Shown one piece after another: positions 1 to 11,878 of a DNA stretch of 64,000 bases. Under the pieces are notes generated by a model. That model worked only from the letters and a program-made list of their open reading frames with translations, was not told the origin of the DNA and made no database searches. The position numbers and the translations under genes are program-made. The first letter of the stretch is position 1; the number at the start of each line of letters is the position of its first letter. Source of the stretch: Macrocystis pyrifera (Eukaryota; Sar; Phaeophyceae; Laminariales; Laminariaceae); NCBI GenBank assembly GCA_031763025.1, contig JASSKH010000002.1, positions 798,929 through 862,928 on the forward strand, given 5' to 3'.

Positions 1-2794
1 CAAAACAAGAGCCGCTGTCGACTGTTTAGCAAAGCGGATAAATTTCAAACGGGCTAGACCCCCCCCAAAACTCACCTGTTTAACCAATCAGCTCTTCACG
101 CAGGTTTTATATATCTGTCAAAACCTCAACCCAGGTGGACTGTAGCGAACACCCTATTCACACCAACTCATCAGTTGACTTTCTTCATTTGATCGTGTGC
201 TTCCTAACACGGTATTTACATCAACTCCAGTCAAACGTCTCTCCCGCCCATATCCTCTTGAATTTTCTTGAGATGGCATGATGCAAAATTTCTACACAAA
301 AGTCTCTCGTGGTTGGGCTCCCGGCTTCGGATGTCGCTTTTGCCTTACGATCGAACGGTATAATAGTTCATCTCCACGTGTTATCTCTGATCATGTGTAC
401 GTTGAATTCGGTGGGTGATTGCTGACTAAAGCCGTTCTACCAGAGAAACACCCCAAACCAACAGTTTTCGATGAGTGTGTAAATGGAGGCGCCGCCTATC
501 CCACCCTCGGTCGCACTTGCCCCTCCCGCCACAGCGAGAGCGCACACAATATGCAACCGCACCGATAGGAGTACCCACGAATTGTGGCGAGCGGCCTCTG
601 CCGTACGAAGACAATTGCATCCGAAATGCTCCTACAACGAACGGGAAACTCACGAGTTGGGGCGAGCAGCCACATCATCACATCGTTCCAGAGAGCCCTA
701 CGCCGATCGGGGAGCTCACTACCGGTAGCCGGGGCGAGCGAGTTGAGCTCGATGGCGTAGAGGAGGACGCAGAGTGGACCGTGAAGTCAACCCGTTGTGC
801 CAAGCGAGTTGGGTCTGGAGAGGAAGGGGAAAAGGGGCACCCCTCCCTTATATCAGAGCAAATTGCCGCGACTTGGGACGCGGGTACTCAGCCTCGGACA
901 CTGCGGGACGGCATCGAGCAAGCTCTGTTCGGGGTGAGCCCTTTTCTGTCGCGGGGTTTCCTAGCCGGCTCCGCATACCCAGCTAGGGCTTTGTGTGTTC
1001 GTGTAAACCATAGTTCGATACCGGTTCCTCCGTGGTCAGAGATGAACCCATAGTTTCTTGTTGTTGTTTATTTTTCGTGAAAAAATCTTACGGCGGATTG
1101 GTTGGAGTAAAGCGTATCCCTTTCAATACCGCAGTCTCATTTCGGGGGACAAACTATTAAGAAAGACGCTGAGTAGTTTGTCCCCAAACCGGGACTGGAG
1201 TCCTCGAAGGAGGGGTTAAGAGCACCAGATCATGGTTAAGCAAACCATCGGTGCTCTATGTACCAGTATGCACCGGGTGCTAAACGATAAAGCACAGTCA
1301 GTGTACGCGGGAGACATGGTAGAAATCACACCCCCCAAACGACGAGCCCAAAAACAACAGATCTCCGCCATGATTGCATGAGCCATATCTAGCTCTGATC
1401 GCTAAGTTCCCTCAAACTAGAATACGCCGCCGTAGAGCTCTCAACGCTACGACCTACGCGAGGGTGAACTAGTTACATCACCGTGACCATCTTAAGGCTC
1501 CGATGGCCAAGTTCCTCCGAGATAGTATACCAGGTACGCTGCACGGCCCTCATCGCTACTATCTACGCTGATTTACATGACATCTGTTACGGTGGGGGTG
1601 CACCATGTTTGTTCTGAGGTCCCTCACTAGACCTTAAGTCGCCGAGAACCTGATTTTGATACAAATAAAGCGCACACCGATGGACCATCGCGAATCCTGT
1701 TGTAGGCAACAACAAACCATTCATGTTGCTGAACACTGGTGGCATCCCGACAATCTTGGTTTGAGCAGCAGCCCCGAGGTTTAGACACTGCGTTGACTCA
1801 AGCATGCTGTATCGCTACGGTAGCACGCGTCGTACAAGGCCATCAGCTGACGCGGGCTTGATGCGCCTCCTGAACCGTTTCCAGCTACCAGGTAAGCCCG
1901 ACACGACTCAAAAGGCTCTGGTCCGAACGAGATGGAGACGCGTGCTATGGTAAGGGAAACATCTGTTTTTTTTTCTGAGGCACCTCACTCAAGGGGCTAT
2001 TTTTTATTTGCCTCACGTTAAACAACCACCTCGACATGATTTACACCGGACAACCCAACCAGTCGTTCCATGGCTCAGGTATGGCAGGACGAACGCTATT
2101 GTTCGAACAAGACGATGTCGGGCAGTTCGCCGACTTGAGGGAGGGGCCCCGCCGGACGTCTATCGTACCACGCGTCCGGGACCGGGGCTATGGATCTCGA
2201 GCCTTCCCCGCCACGTCCTTCAACGTTGGCGGACGTTTTTTTTGTCAACTCGAATCTGTCGAAAGTCAGCGAGTGATGGCACCCCCCGAGAGTTCGAAAA
2301 GGGATGCTATCGCAATAACTATTATACTGCGCGGAGACATATGTTTACGTATTGTTTCAAATATTTCAGCCTTGAACATATAATGTTCTTGCCATGTTCC
2401 TTGAGCCGCGCAAAGAGGGCAGGGGCCCGCCCCCCCCGGCCACACCAGAAAATAAATCAATTCATTGATGCTGTCGTCCATACGCGAGAAAATCCACCTC
2501 TAAAGCGGTTCATAGCAGGATGCAGCTCACCCTTCATGCGACTCGCTCAACACCTCACGGTGCTTCGCGCTTGGTGCAAGCAATGTCTGCCTGGTAGGTG
2601 AAAACCCGACGTGCTCCGTCCCGGCATTGTAGGGATGCGAGGGTCTACGGTCATACGACTACGGCCATGCACGATAATGAGTCCCCCGCCCTGGCACTAT
2701 GTGGCCGTCAAATACTTCTTGTGGAAGTTGAGCAACGTAGGAAAGAAAACCTACAAGGTGTTGACAACCTACCATGTTTGTTACGCGTAATGGT
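1..2794. other. Stretch without a recognisable gene
   Basis: No gene could be supported. Two open frames on the plus strand (475-1053 and 2008-2601) run for 192 and 197 codons but look Arg/Pro-rich, show no domain and lack a partner exon. From about 520 to 760 the sequence has phrases such as 'ACGAACGGGAAACTCACGAG' and repeated 'GGGGCGAGC', resembling the array units of 4.6-6.3 kb, so this may be the worn edge of that array. Nothing structural was seen in 1080-2000. Confidence 0.4.
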
Positions 2795-2880
2795 GTGTGC
2801 CGCATTTTTCAATGTCAGAAAAATGATGTGTCCACGCCCATATTGTGTGGCGGGGGGGGGGGGTCTTGGCCACCCATGTT
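2795..2880 (+). repeat. Header repeat, copy 1, before CCATGGG array
   Basis: A ~100-bp element recurs at 2795, 3150 and 6555. Shared landmarks are a TTCAATGTC-type block and, about 50-60 bp later, a block related to CCCGGCCAC(A/G)TG. This copy is the most diverged ('TTGGCCACCCATG' at its end) and includes a run of 12 Gs. Each copy sits just upstream of a CCATGGG-rich array, so header and array probably form one repeat unit. Confidence 0.45.
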
Positions 2881-3440
2881 ACCATTTGACTGCGACCCCA
2901 TGATCGTCCCATGGGACACACTACCGTGAGGAGACCCACGAGTAGGCTACCTATGTATCGGCACTGTAAACCCATGGCAACCCTATGGATGGCCCATGGA
3001 CCAGTACCAAAGTACACACCCACCGGTGACCTATGTGAGACCCGTTGCTGTGCGCCGGGACCCCACCCCCCCGTGCACAATGTGTCCGTGAAAAAAACAT
3101 TGTGGAGACCTTGGACAACATAGCACACCTTGTGGGGTAACGAATTGAGGGGTGATCAACGCATTGTGGGCTTCACGTCACTTTTCAATGTCTCCACAAG
3201 GGTATCCGTACGTTCGCATTATACACAGGGGCGGGGGTCCCGGCCACGTGTACGACAGATCTATTCGCCAAAACCGACGGGAGTCCCATGGACAACCCGC
3301 GGGCAACTCCTTCAGGCCATCAGAGCCCCACGGAAATCTCGTGGCAGGCCCATGGGAGAGCCATGAGTAAGCCATGGGCTCTTCACTGTTACCCAAGCGG
3401 GTACCCATGGGCGCAGGCAGTCACGAGAACGCACTGGTTA
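2881..3440. repeat. Degenerate CCATGGG-rich arrays
   Basis: The sequence is dominated by loosely repeated 9-12 bp phrases built on ACCCATGG, CCCATGGAC and CCATGGGAG, with many CCATGG palindromes (for example near 2910, 2970, 2995, 3287, 3350 and 3406). Units are too diverged for a fixed period. Two blocks, about 2881-3125 and 3285-3430, are separated by the second header repeat. Open frames here give repetitive peptides and are judged by-products. It resembles an old minisatellite. Confidence 0.55.
3150..3255 (+). repeat. Header repeat, copy 2
   Basis: Contains TTCAATGTCTCCACAAG followed about 50 bp later by GTCCCGGCCACGTG. The same two blocks in the same order occur at 6595-6650. It lies between two CCATGGG blocks. 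Confidence 0.55.
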
Positions 3441-3529
3441 AGACAGCGCGCGGCGATCTCGAACCTTGCGTAGAAACAACAGTCGAGGTCAACGAAGGGG
3501 ATGTAGCGGAAATAGTAACACCTTTAGCC

Positions 3530-4280
3530 TCACTAGAAGGAACGACCGACCACACACGACGATCATGTGTCGAACGGGAACTCGTCTGACGATAGTCGCA
3601 TAGGTAGACCGGGAGATGCACGCGAAGACCGACACATGGCAATCAAACCTTCGGCCGAGGAGGACGAGGACGCGGCCGAAATGACGTAAAACAATCGCCA
3701 CGGCCGACGTCATTACCGCTGCAGCTCCACCGCTGAGTACGGCTGGAAGGATTTCCCCCTTATCGTACGTACCGTATGAGCGAAGCAACGACTCCCAGCA
3801 TGCCAATCGTGCACAGACCGGTGCCACGGAAGCAACCGTTTCTCATGCTGGATGCACCACGATTGACGCAATGGGAAACGCAAGCGTAGAGAAGTTTCAG
3901 GTTGCTTTTCACGCGACAGCGAAGACTGCTCTCCAGACTGGCGTTCTCCGTCGTACCAATCTTGGTGCACCCAGCATGAGAAACGGTTGTTTTCGGGGTG
4001 CCAACATGCGAAGAACTAGCATGCTGGGTGTCGTCGCTTTGCTGGTGCGATAGGAGAAGGGGACAAACATACCTGGTCCAGCCGTGTTCAGTGGAGCTGC
4101 GAAATTATGGCATCGGCAGGGGCGGCTCTTTCCGTCATCGCGGGCCTCCCTGAGCAATCAGCCGGAAGGGTTTATATTGAAGCTTGTGTCAAGGAAGGTA
4201 CATCGAGGGGTTACAATGTACTTGTGTAATATGCGTGTGCGGTACATGATTGTTGACTATGGTTGTGTTTTGTGATCGAG
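3530..4280. repeat. Long imperfect inverted repeat (foldback element)
   Basis: Left arm (about 3530-3866) and right arm (about 3957-4280) are reverse complements of each other around a ~90-bp spacer. The match is best near the loop: 3821-3866 against 3957-4003 pairs at nearly every base, including CAGCATGAGAAACGGTTG in one arm and its complement in the other. Further matching blocks are GCATGCTGGG(A/T)GTCGT and CCAGCCGT(A/G)(C/T)TCAG. Outward of about 3660 and 4150 the match weakens. No coding capacity fits it. It could be a foldback transposon, a MITE, or a template for hairpin RNA. The arms were matched by eye, so ends are approximate. Confidence 0.6.
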
Positions 4281-4599
4281 CGGGCAGTCAGTCTCTACTC
4301 ATTGTGGACAGGTTTGTAGTGTGTACGTCTTCAAAAAACATGTCTGGGTGTTCGAAGCGCAAGAAACTCTCAACAGCCATCTCAGTATTACTGGACGTAT
4401 CGGTTTAGCGCTGTATTACTTTGGTAGATTGCTTGGATAAGAAAATCATCAGTGCTCTCAGAGTTCTTCGACTCCTGATCTGTGTTATATCCATTATTTC
4501 GGATATCATTCTACCCGAACTTCCTCTTGGTGCTAAATAGCTAATGCGTGTTGTTCTTGTGCAGAGATTTCAGTACTTCATGCTTTACTGCTGCAGTGA

Positions 4600-6300
4600 A
4601 GGCACTTGACACCCACGTGAAACAGACGCGCGACCGACGAGGGATCCACGGGCCAGCAGCCTTACCGACGGGAGACCGATGGGCGACCCTTGGGCAACTC
4701 ATGGCAGGCGATCGGTCAGGTTGTACCAATGGGAGTCCCATAAGGACCCATGATGACTCATGGTTGACCGGTGGGTGACCCGTGAGCGACGCTTCACCAA
4801 GCACAGAAAACCACTGAGAGGGTCGTGGGTGACCCATGGGTATCCAAGTACGACAAATGGCTACCCCATTGGGCAGGCATGAGCCAGCGCCACGACCCAA
4901 AGGCGAGCCGTAGACAGTTAATGCCCCAGCTATATTTATAAACGCGAGACACACGGGATGTACCAGCGGGAGACCCAGGAACGAATCCTCGGCTACCTTG
5001 TGAATCACCGAAACTCGCATGGGTTGTCTATGGGAAACTCGCGAGTGAATCATGATGGGTTGTCTATGGGAAACTCACGACCGATTCATGAACGAGCAAT
5101 AGCCCAATACTACACACACGCGAGACCAATATGAGCGAGACGTGGGCGACCCTGATGACAACCATATTAACGAACGGGAGACGCATAGGCGACTCGTGGA
5201 AGACCTGTTTTCCTTCCCAATCAGTATCTCGCAGAATTGATTCAGATCCGTTGTCACAAAAGCAGGTCATCCTCCCCCCCTTCTCACTACAGTGCATGCC
5301 CTAATAAATCGAGAGGAGTGCAGCACTTTCTTCCCTCGTCCATTCGCGTTACGTTTGGCAACCCCTTGAACCGCTTCGTACAACCGTGGGCGACCCGCGA
5401 GCCAGTCCCGTGAACACGCGCTAAGGCACCAAACAATCTATGGGTGACACGTGGGTATTCCATGGGTCAGGCCGTATTAACGAGAGAACCATATGGGGGA
5501 TCCATGATGATCCATGGACGGACGACGGATGGTCCATGGGCAACCCATGATCCAGCACAGCTGTGAGCCCCTTGATGAACGCATTAATGACATATTGATA
5601 TATTTCGAAGGACACCCACGGATACCTTCCGTGGGCGAGCCACGGGGGGCTTATCCATGCCAATGGCATATATATCGGCAAGCCATAGACCAGCTTATAC
5701 ACCAACGGGTTACGAGTGGGTGAGGCATGGGTAACCCGTGGCCTCGGCACTCTCAACCCATGCCTGGTGCATGCCTGACCCATTGGTCAGAAGTACGCTC
5801 CACTTAGACGGCCCATGGGATGGCATCGTCAACCCCCAAAAGTCTCATTGGCGACCCGTGGGTCAGCTAATACTCAAATGGGGAGAAAATTCGGTGACCG
5901 GTGGGGATCCATGGGCCAACAGCACTGCAAGCACGTGACGGACCCATTGAAGGCTGTTGGGCGACCCATGGACGACCCATGAGCCGCCTATATGCACCTG
6001 GTGTATAAGTCATGCTTGAGGCGTACGCTGTGATTCAGTTGCGATGTGTATTGTGCTGTTTAGAATGTTGATATTCCTTTTTTTTTGCTATTGGTTTCCG
6101 GAGGTATTCGTTGGGGGAGCACTGCGTGCACCCATGATACTACTGGACATTATGTGTGAGTCCCCAATGCTACAACGGTTGGCCCATGGACGAACTATTT
6201 TCAACCCACGGCCCAGCGCTCAAACTTTTAAGGAAGAGCCATGGTTGGAGCAATGACCGACCCGTGGATATGAGATATGGGCGACCAATGGGCCAGGAAG
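4600..6300. repeat. Main CCATGGG / GGGCGACCC degenerate array
   Basis: About 1.7 kb in which phrases such as GGGCGACCCATGG, GGGTGACCC, GGGAAACTC(A/G)CGAG and CCATGGGCAACCCATG recur every 10-40 bp on both strands. Because the core is palindromic, both strands give open frames rich in HGSP/MGHP-like peptides; these are not genes. A direct near-duplication, ATGGGTTGTCTATGGGAAAC, occurs at about 5018 and 5054. No single period fits, so this is either an old satellite or several short units mixed together. Confidence 0.55.
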
Positions 6301-6303
6301 CGT

Positions 6304-6470
6304 ATCACACGGGTGATATTTGAACGCGCTGGTGACCAGACGACACATGGGTGATAAGACTACACAACGATGATAATATATCACACGGGTGATAAACATA
6401 ACGCAATGGCGAAAACATTTCACACGGGTGGTATATAGCACACCGGTGATCAATTATGACATGCGTGATA
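6304..6470. repeat. Cluster of 14-bp palindromes ATCACACGGGTGAT
   Basis: The imperfect palindrome ATCACACGGGTGAT occurs exactly at 6304-6317 and 6380-6393. Close variants lie at 6342-6355, 6419-6432, 6437-6450 and 6457-6469. Spacings are about 38, 38, 39, 18 and 20 bp, near multiples of 19. It lies at the end of the CCATGGG array and may be a specialised array unit or a cluster of protein-binding sites; the sequence alone cannot decide. Confidence 0.55.
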
Positions 6471-6554
6471 ATATGAAAACTCCTTGCATACTGCGGGCGC
6501 CAAACACTGCCTGCGGAGATGTTGAATAATATAGCACACCACACGTATTAAAAT

Positions 6555-6660
6555 TGTGACGTTATCGCACCTCGAGGGGTTTGGTAGACTGTTCAATGTC
6601 TCCACAAGATATTTTCATGTTCTACCAGGGATGTGGATCCCGGCCACATGCATAGGTTTA
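6555..6660 (+). repeat. Header repeat, copy 3
   Basis: TTCAATGTCTCCACAAG followed by GGATCCCGGCCACATGCA, the same block order as at 3186-3250. A short CCATGGG-rich block follows at about 6700-6860. Confidence 0.55.
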
Positions 6661-6699
6661 ACGTTGTGACCTGCGTGCCCCCTTTGTGGTGCCCAAGGA

Positions 6700-6860
6700 T
6701 CCCGAATGCATCCCCCCTCATGGAAGTTCTGGTTGATGTCACTAACCCATGGCCTCCCATGAAAGTCCTGGCTGATGTAGCTGACCCGTGGATCGTTCAG
6801 AAGTCTCCCCGTGGATCGTTCAGAAGTTGCGCATGGGCCACCCATGGGTCCCCCCCTAAT
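6700..6860. repeat. Short CCATGGG-rich block
   Basis: Contains ACCCATGGCC and a tandem copy of CGTGGATCGTTCAGAAGT at about 6786 and 6810, then GCCACCCATGGG. It follows header copy 3 and has the same character as the blocks at 2.9-3.4 kb. Confidence 0.45.
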
Positions 6861-7064
6861 CCTACGAAGTGCACGGATGGCCTTTCTGTTTCCAATATTG
6901 TTACAGCATCCATATCGCTCGTTAGGTAGTATTTTGTTTCCTTGTTTGGTATTCCTCCATGAACCTACACAATATAGCTCCGTTACCGTGGCCATTGACG
7001 TTAACCATTTTTACTATCGGCGCGTGTCCATTGAACCGGAATTCCCGACGAAATCATTTCTTGG

Positions 7065-7778
7065 ATGAATCCCAGGGTGCCAGTTTACTGTCAGAGGCGT
7101 TCCACACTTGACAATAGCGAGCCTTTTCTGGTATGCAGTACGTCCCTTATTGTAGACCTCTCTCCACGCAAAAAAAATAATTTCCCTCAACACGACAGCG
7201 AGTACGAGCTCCAGGCGAACGTTTTTTTTTGGGTTTTGCAATACTTCGGCGAATCATATCTGACCGCAGGGTTCCCTCAACCGAGGAAAATCGTCGAAAT
7301 ACCACTTCAATTGTCGTTTGTACACGGTATGCATTCTATATCTAGGACCACCGGGTTGCGTTTTAATATTTTGTTCAAGTTAGATAATCCCGTTGCGGAT
7401 CTACATTCAGCAGGGCTGATGTGCACTGCAGCAGTCAGTTTAGTAGCTCTGCCTGCGTATGAATATAGTTGGTTGCGGGGGGTCCCATACGAGCCCACCC
7501 CCCCGTGTGATATCCCCTTCAAAGAACTTCGACGCTACCTGGTCGCCTCACACGACCTCACACGGCAGCGAACGTTCGGTCGGCGTTCTGGTTGCTGCAG
7601 GTTTGGAAATCTTCAAGCGAGGAGGCCCAGAAGGCAAACATTTGTGCAGCGCCCCTGTCTTATAGTGCGTCTGTCCTCACCCCTCCTACATGTGACGAAT
7701 GCTTCCGTAGGGGTGCACCTAGTATTTTTTTGTGAGGCTCCCCTCTTGAGTTTGAGAAAACGTACCAGGTACGCTTAA
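7065..7778 (+). CDS. Unrecognised open reading frame, 237 codons
   Basis: This is the longest stop-free frame in the window that is not simple sequence. A frame this long is somewhat unlikely by chance at this base composition, which is the only support. No domain, signal peptide or clear membrane segment was recognised; the C-terminal third is Arg-rich. No introns, promoter or poly(A) signal could be assigned. It may be chance. Confidence 0.2.
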   Translation: MNPRVPVYCQRRSTLDNSEPFLVCSTSLIVDLSPRKKNNFPQHDSEYELQANVFFWVLQYFGESYLTAGFPQPRKIVEIPLQLSFVHGMHSISRTTGLRFNILFKLDNPVADLHSAGLMCTAAVSLVALPAYEYSWLRGVPYEPTPPCDIPFKELRRYLVASHDLTRQRTFGRRSGCCRFGNLQARRPRRQTFVQRPCLIVRLSSPLLHVTNASVGVHLVFFCEAPLLSLRKRTRYA

Positions 7779-8604
7779 CCCCGATGAAGGATCGCACGTC
7801 ATGGACAGGAGACGAACCTCACTTGAAAAACGAAGTACGTTTGAACAATATCGGTTCAATAAATCCCGGCAGGCAGATGTGCTACCTACGGTACGGATGG
7901 AAGCCTGCCATTTGCCGGGGCTCCTCGCTTGGACAGTCGTATTATACTAAACAGCGAGTCACCGCGAATTACTGCGTTTCTTTACGAACACGAGGATGCA
8001 GACTTGAGCTGAGGAGCAACCCCATGGACCTAGGCATTGTAACCGAAAACTATCAAGATGCTCTGTATATTGCTCACCCATTAACCGCCCTTTACCAAGA
8101 GAACGAAGATGCACACTCGAACCGATGAGCGCGTAAAACCAAAAACGATTAAAAGAATACGAATAATGATGGGTGGTTTCCTACCTGGTTCTTGATAAGC
8201 CCCCTCATCAGAAAATGGTTTTGGCCCAAAGCGTGCTACGCACCTGTACTACAGGACGCGTCCCTAGTCTCATAACCCCGCGAGGGCCCATCTCACGATC
8301 CTCTCCGCGCTTTTCGTTTCCGGGGCTCGCAGATTTCTCGGCACGCGAAAATTTCGGTGTCGGCACCGAGAGAGGGCGCATTGCTAGCCGCGCGGCTTGC
8401 GGAGGAGGGCGAAGAGGGAAACTGGGCGGAAATCTCGTTGTTGGTAAAGGTGATAGCATGCGAGGAACGTTTCGGTTTTCACCCCCCTCTCTTCCGCTGA
8501 AACAAGTACAGCAGTGCAATGAACCATCACTGCCATAAAGCTCATGTAGCTTCGCGTACGTTCTTGCATATTATCTGCTTGCAAGTGCATCTAATGACAC
8601 TCAC

Positions 8605-8606
8605 AC

Positions 8607-8642
<36 letters not shown>
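8605..8642 (+). repeat. (CTGT)n microsatellite
   Basis: A perfect tetranucleotide run of about nine CTGT/TGTC units. Confidence 0.95.
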
Positions 8643-8982
8643 GTCCTTAAAGGTTCACCACTCACATTTTCGAGCCCCGGACGATGGCCAGTGGTGTGTC
8701 ATCCTCGACGGCATTGAGGTGGGAGGCGGTTTCAGAGCACCCATGGTCGATCAGCTGTGATCGCTATTCCATTTGCCATCTGACGAGGTGCAGCGCTTAT
8801 TCCAATCACACCATGGGGTTGTTTGTGCCTCTGCGCCAACTCTATAATCGGGTGCTCAGGTTTGAGCCAGCTACAGAGCCAGTCGCCTGAGGGGCGTTAC
8901 GCACGGTACGAGGGAAAAAGGGAGTACCCTCCCCACAGTAGCACCAGCCCTAGATACCCATTTTGAGATGGATGAATAGAAT

Positions 8983-9010
8983 GACCGACCGACCGACCGA
9001 CCGACCAACC
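8983..9010 (+). repeat. (GACC)n microsatellite
   Basis: About six GACC units, the last one changed to AACC. Confidence 0.9.
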
Positions 9011-10092
9011 GAGAACCAAGGCCAACAACTTGACGACAGTTTAAACTATCTTGCTCCCTGGCACTCACACACCCCTGAGAAGCAGGTAGGTTGCCGAGGC
9101 GACAATAAGGCACAAAGATACGGCTAAGTATTATGTCTGCCCAGGAGTATTCCCAAAATAAGAAGAACGAACACAACCCTTTTGTTGTTTTTGGGCTCAG
9201 ACATGCAGGGGAGGGGTATGTCCAAACCAAGTAAACCTGATTCTCCAGCTTGCCAACGGGTCCTGCTCGGCAGCAGAAAAACAGGGAATGATTACCTGTA
9301 CAAATTTCTGGCGTAGCTGGCCAATCCAGCGACTACAGCAGTGCCTCGGGCCTGCTCGCGCTCGTAGCAAGAACCTCGTGCATACTTGCGCCCGATGCGG
9401 GGGATGCTGTCCGGCACGTGGAGTGTTTCTCGAACAGGCTAGCGGTAGACCCCTTACAGATCAAACTGTCCATACTCTATCCCATTCTCCGACACAGACA
9501 TGCCCTAATGTCTCTACCAATAAGACCTGGATTGTTCGTAACTGTGAGTACGCAAGAGGCCGTTTGCTCGTCAACGTCCAAAGCTGCCCTTTTATGAAAA
9601 TCGTGCAAAACGCTGACGACTCTGTTCTCGTTTCTCATCTGCTGACCATGGGAAGAAGTGTATTACCGTAGTCAGTTGTTGCCTCCTTTTTTTGCGTGTG
9701 CTCTTGCGGTCTGCCCTGGCATTTATAGACCTTCAGGTAGTAGGCACCTCATCTTTCCTGATAGACGCGTGCTACGCTCACAGAGGTATATCGGTCTGGC
9801 TAAGAAAAACATTTTGAAACAAGTGGTGTAGGTGCACCTCTTTCGCAGCATGCTTCAATGTGCGATACCCGGTACATATATTTGCTACTAAGCAGGTAGG
9901 TTGCCGTGGTGACAGCGACCTTGGAGGGGTGGGAGATCGAGCCCAGAATCTCACCATGGCGATTGAGGTGGACCCGCTAGCTCTGCCCAGGCGCGCGACA
10001 ATCGAGACCGTTGTGAAGGGAGGGTCGCTGGAGGCGCCACGGGTATTGCGGAAGAGTACACCGATTTCGATCACTATATGGCCCGTCGTTCC

Positions 10093-10620
10093 TGGTGGTG
10101 GTGGTGATGGACTTGGTAGTGGCGGCGGCAGTGGTCATGGTGCTGCTGCTGAGGATTAGAGCTTGCCCGCATTCAACAATGCGGCAATTTGGAAGGATCC
10201 GTGATTATTTTGTTGGACTTCGTGGGAGTTGGGATGATGGTGATGATGGTTGTGGTGTTGGTGGTGGCCTCCGAGTTGGGATTATTTGAGCGTGCTCGTA
10301 CTCAGGGGCACGGATAACTGTGGGACTGGCTGATCTGGGTGTTCGTGATTGCAATAATGATCGCTGTGGCGGTGTTAATGGCGTTGGTGTGGGTGGCAGT
10401 GGTGGCGGGGTGGTCGTGGTAGAGATAGTGGTGGTGGTTGGGGTGGGTGTGGGGTGGGGGCTGTCGTGGTGGTGGTGTTCGTGGTGGTCGTGATGAAGGT
10501 GGCACTGGCGGAGGTGGTGGTGGCGGTAGCGGTGGTACTGACTGCTGTAGCTCGTGCAGGTTGCATTCCCGGCTACCGGAAATTTTTCTTGTAGTGGTGG
10601 CTGTGGTAGTGGTCGTGGTT
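10093..10620 (+). repeat. GGT/GTG-rich imperfect trinucleotide tract
   Basis: Repeated GGT, GTG, GAT and GGC triplets run for about 500 bp, densest at 10093-10145 and 10370-10620. Open frames give runs of Gly, Val or His depending on frame. No flanking exon suggests a real glycine-rich protein, so it is called simple sequence. Confidence 0.7.
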
Positions 10621-11003
10621 ATATTTGTTTGGCACGGGCCGGGTGGCTACGCTCAACCCAGGACAAGGGTCGCTGAATCACCTGAGAATCACCTTCGTTC
10701 TCACAAGTGAAATATCGACATGAATGAGTCAGAAGACAAGGTTAAACGCAAGACCGTACCGACTGCCTTCGCCCATATTTCAAGCAGCAGAAAACAACAT
10801 CCGCTATACCTCGAGATCGATATCCACCTATAATACGAAAACGCTGCGACATACAGTACCCCAGACGTCCAGTGATGACCACATGTTGCTAATCTTGGTG
10901 GTCGTGGTGCTGCTGGTAGGTGCGGTGTCGCTGACGTTTGTTTGTGCTTCCACACTCTCAGGACCATGCAGACACAAACAATGGTTGAGATTTAAAGATA
11001 GAT

Positions 11004-11067
11004 GAGGAGCAGCTAAGCTGAGCACACCAAGCAGAGAGACTAGGAGCAGCTGAGCTGAGCACACAAA
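11004..11067 (+). repeat. Two-copy 37-bp direct repeat
   Basis: GGAGCAGCTAAGCTGAGCAC and GGAGCAGCTGAGCTGAGCAC start 37 bp apart. On the minus strand they encode a Leu/Ser-rich peptide resembling a signal sequence, most likely a by-product of the repeat. Confidence 0.8.
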
Positions 11068-11878
11068 AGTCACCGACGGCGACCGCGCGTATTAGACTCA
11101 GTGATCCATTGTGGTCTTGTTTTGTGGTGTTATTTTGTGGGGATCATGGCCGTTTGGTGCGACCCCTTACACTGTTGCTTAACCCTCTTCGGACATGAGA
11201 TTTACAAACTGACCATGCAAATTGACGATAGCAGAGACTGCCGTCAATGTGTGATCAACGGGTTTAGACAAAGTAGTGTCCGAATTCAGATGCAAGGAGC
11301 GGTACGACCCCGTCGCAACTTGATCTGACCCGCAACGCTGGGCGCTCTCGCTGCTTGTTGTAGACCGTTCATAAGACCCAGGTTACCAACCATTCTTTCG
11401 ATCGCCACTTCCATGCCCCTAAATAGGTTTACCTTTTTTGGACCCCGGGACAGGTCACAACTAATGACAGCAGCGTTAGGGTCACTTTTTCTTCGAAGGA
11501 CGTTTAGTGACAAATTTCCATATATTCCAAGAGATTTTTCATGCAGTTGTTTCATTTTCCAGATTTTCCACTTCAAGTTTGTTTTTTTCCAACTACCGGG
11601 ACGAATGCTTCGCAAGGGTCCTTGTTGTGCTCGCGCTGTGGGAAATTCCCAATTTCGAGATTGTTTCATGCTTTTTTTTTTCCATTTTTTTGTTTCCACA
11701 AACGAGGGAAAAAATCTGTATAAAGGTTTCTCCGATAGGAAGACTAGTTTTTTTCGACCAGCGTAGCCGTGCAGCAGCAGCAGCGGCAGCAGAACATCAG
11801 TACATGTGCTACAGCGGTTTCTCCAAGGACACGAGCGTTTCCAGATTATTGCCTTGATTTTTCATCGAAGGGGGTAAC

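Larger units (their letters stand above)
7779..10092. other. Stretch without a recognisable gene
   Basis: Plus-strand frames at 7784-8128 and 9288-9671 match nothing known; the second has several Cys residues. 8270-8420 is GC- and CpG-rich, but no transcript could be anchored to it. A short direct repeat, AAGCAGGTAGGTTGCCG, occurs at about 9081 and 9890. Confidence 0.35.

Noticed and set aside
475-1053. 192-codon plus-strand frame
   Set aside because: Overlaps degenerate repeat phrases; no domain or conserved pattern.
2008-2601. 197-codon plus-strand frame
   Set aside because: Arg-rich, no domain, no splice partners; probably chance.
4541-5053. 170-codon minus-strand frame with repeated HRSP/MGHP-like peptides
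   Set aside because: Encoded by the palindromic CCATGGG array; repetitive and open on both strands.
10095-10566. Val-, Gly- and His-rich frames
   Set aside because: Products of the GGT/GTG simple tract; different frames are equally open.
10828-11073. Minus-strand frame with a signal-peptide-like start
   Set aside because: The hydrophobic stretch comes from the 37-bp direct repeat, and there is no mature protein of note.
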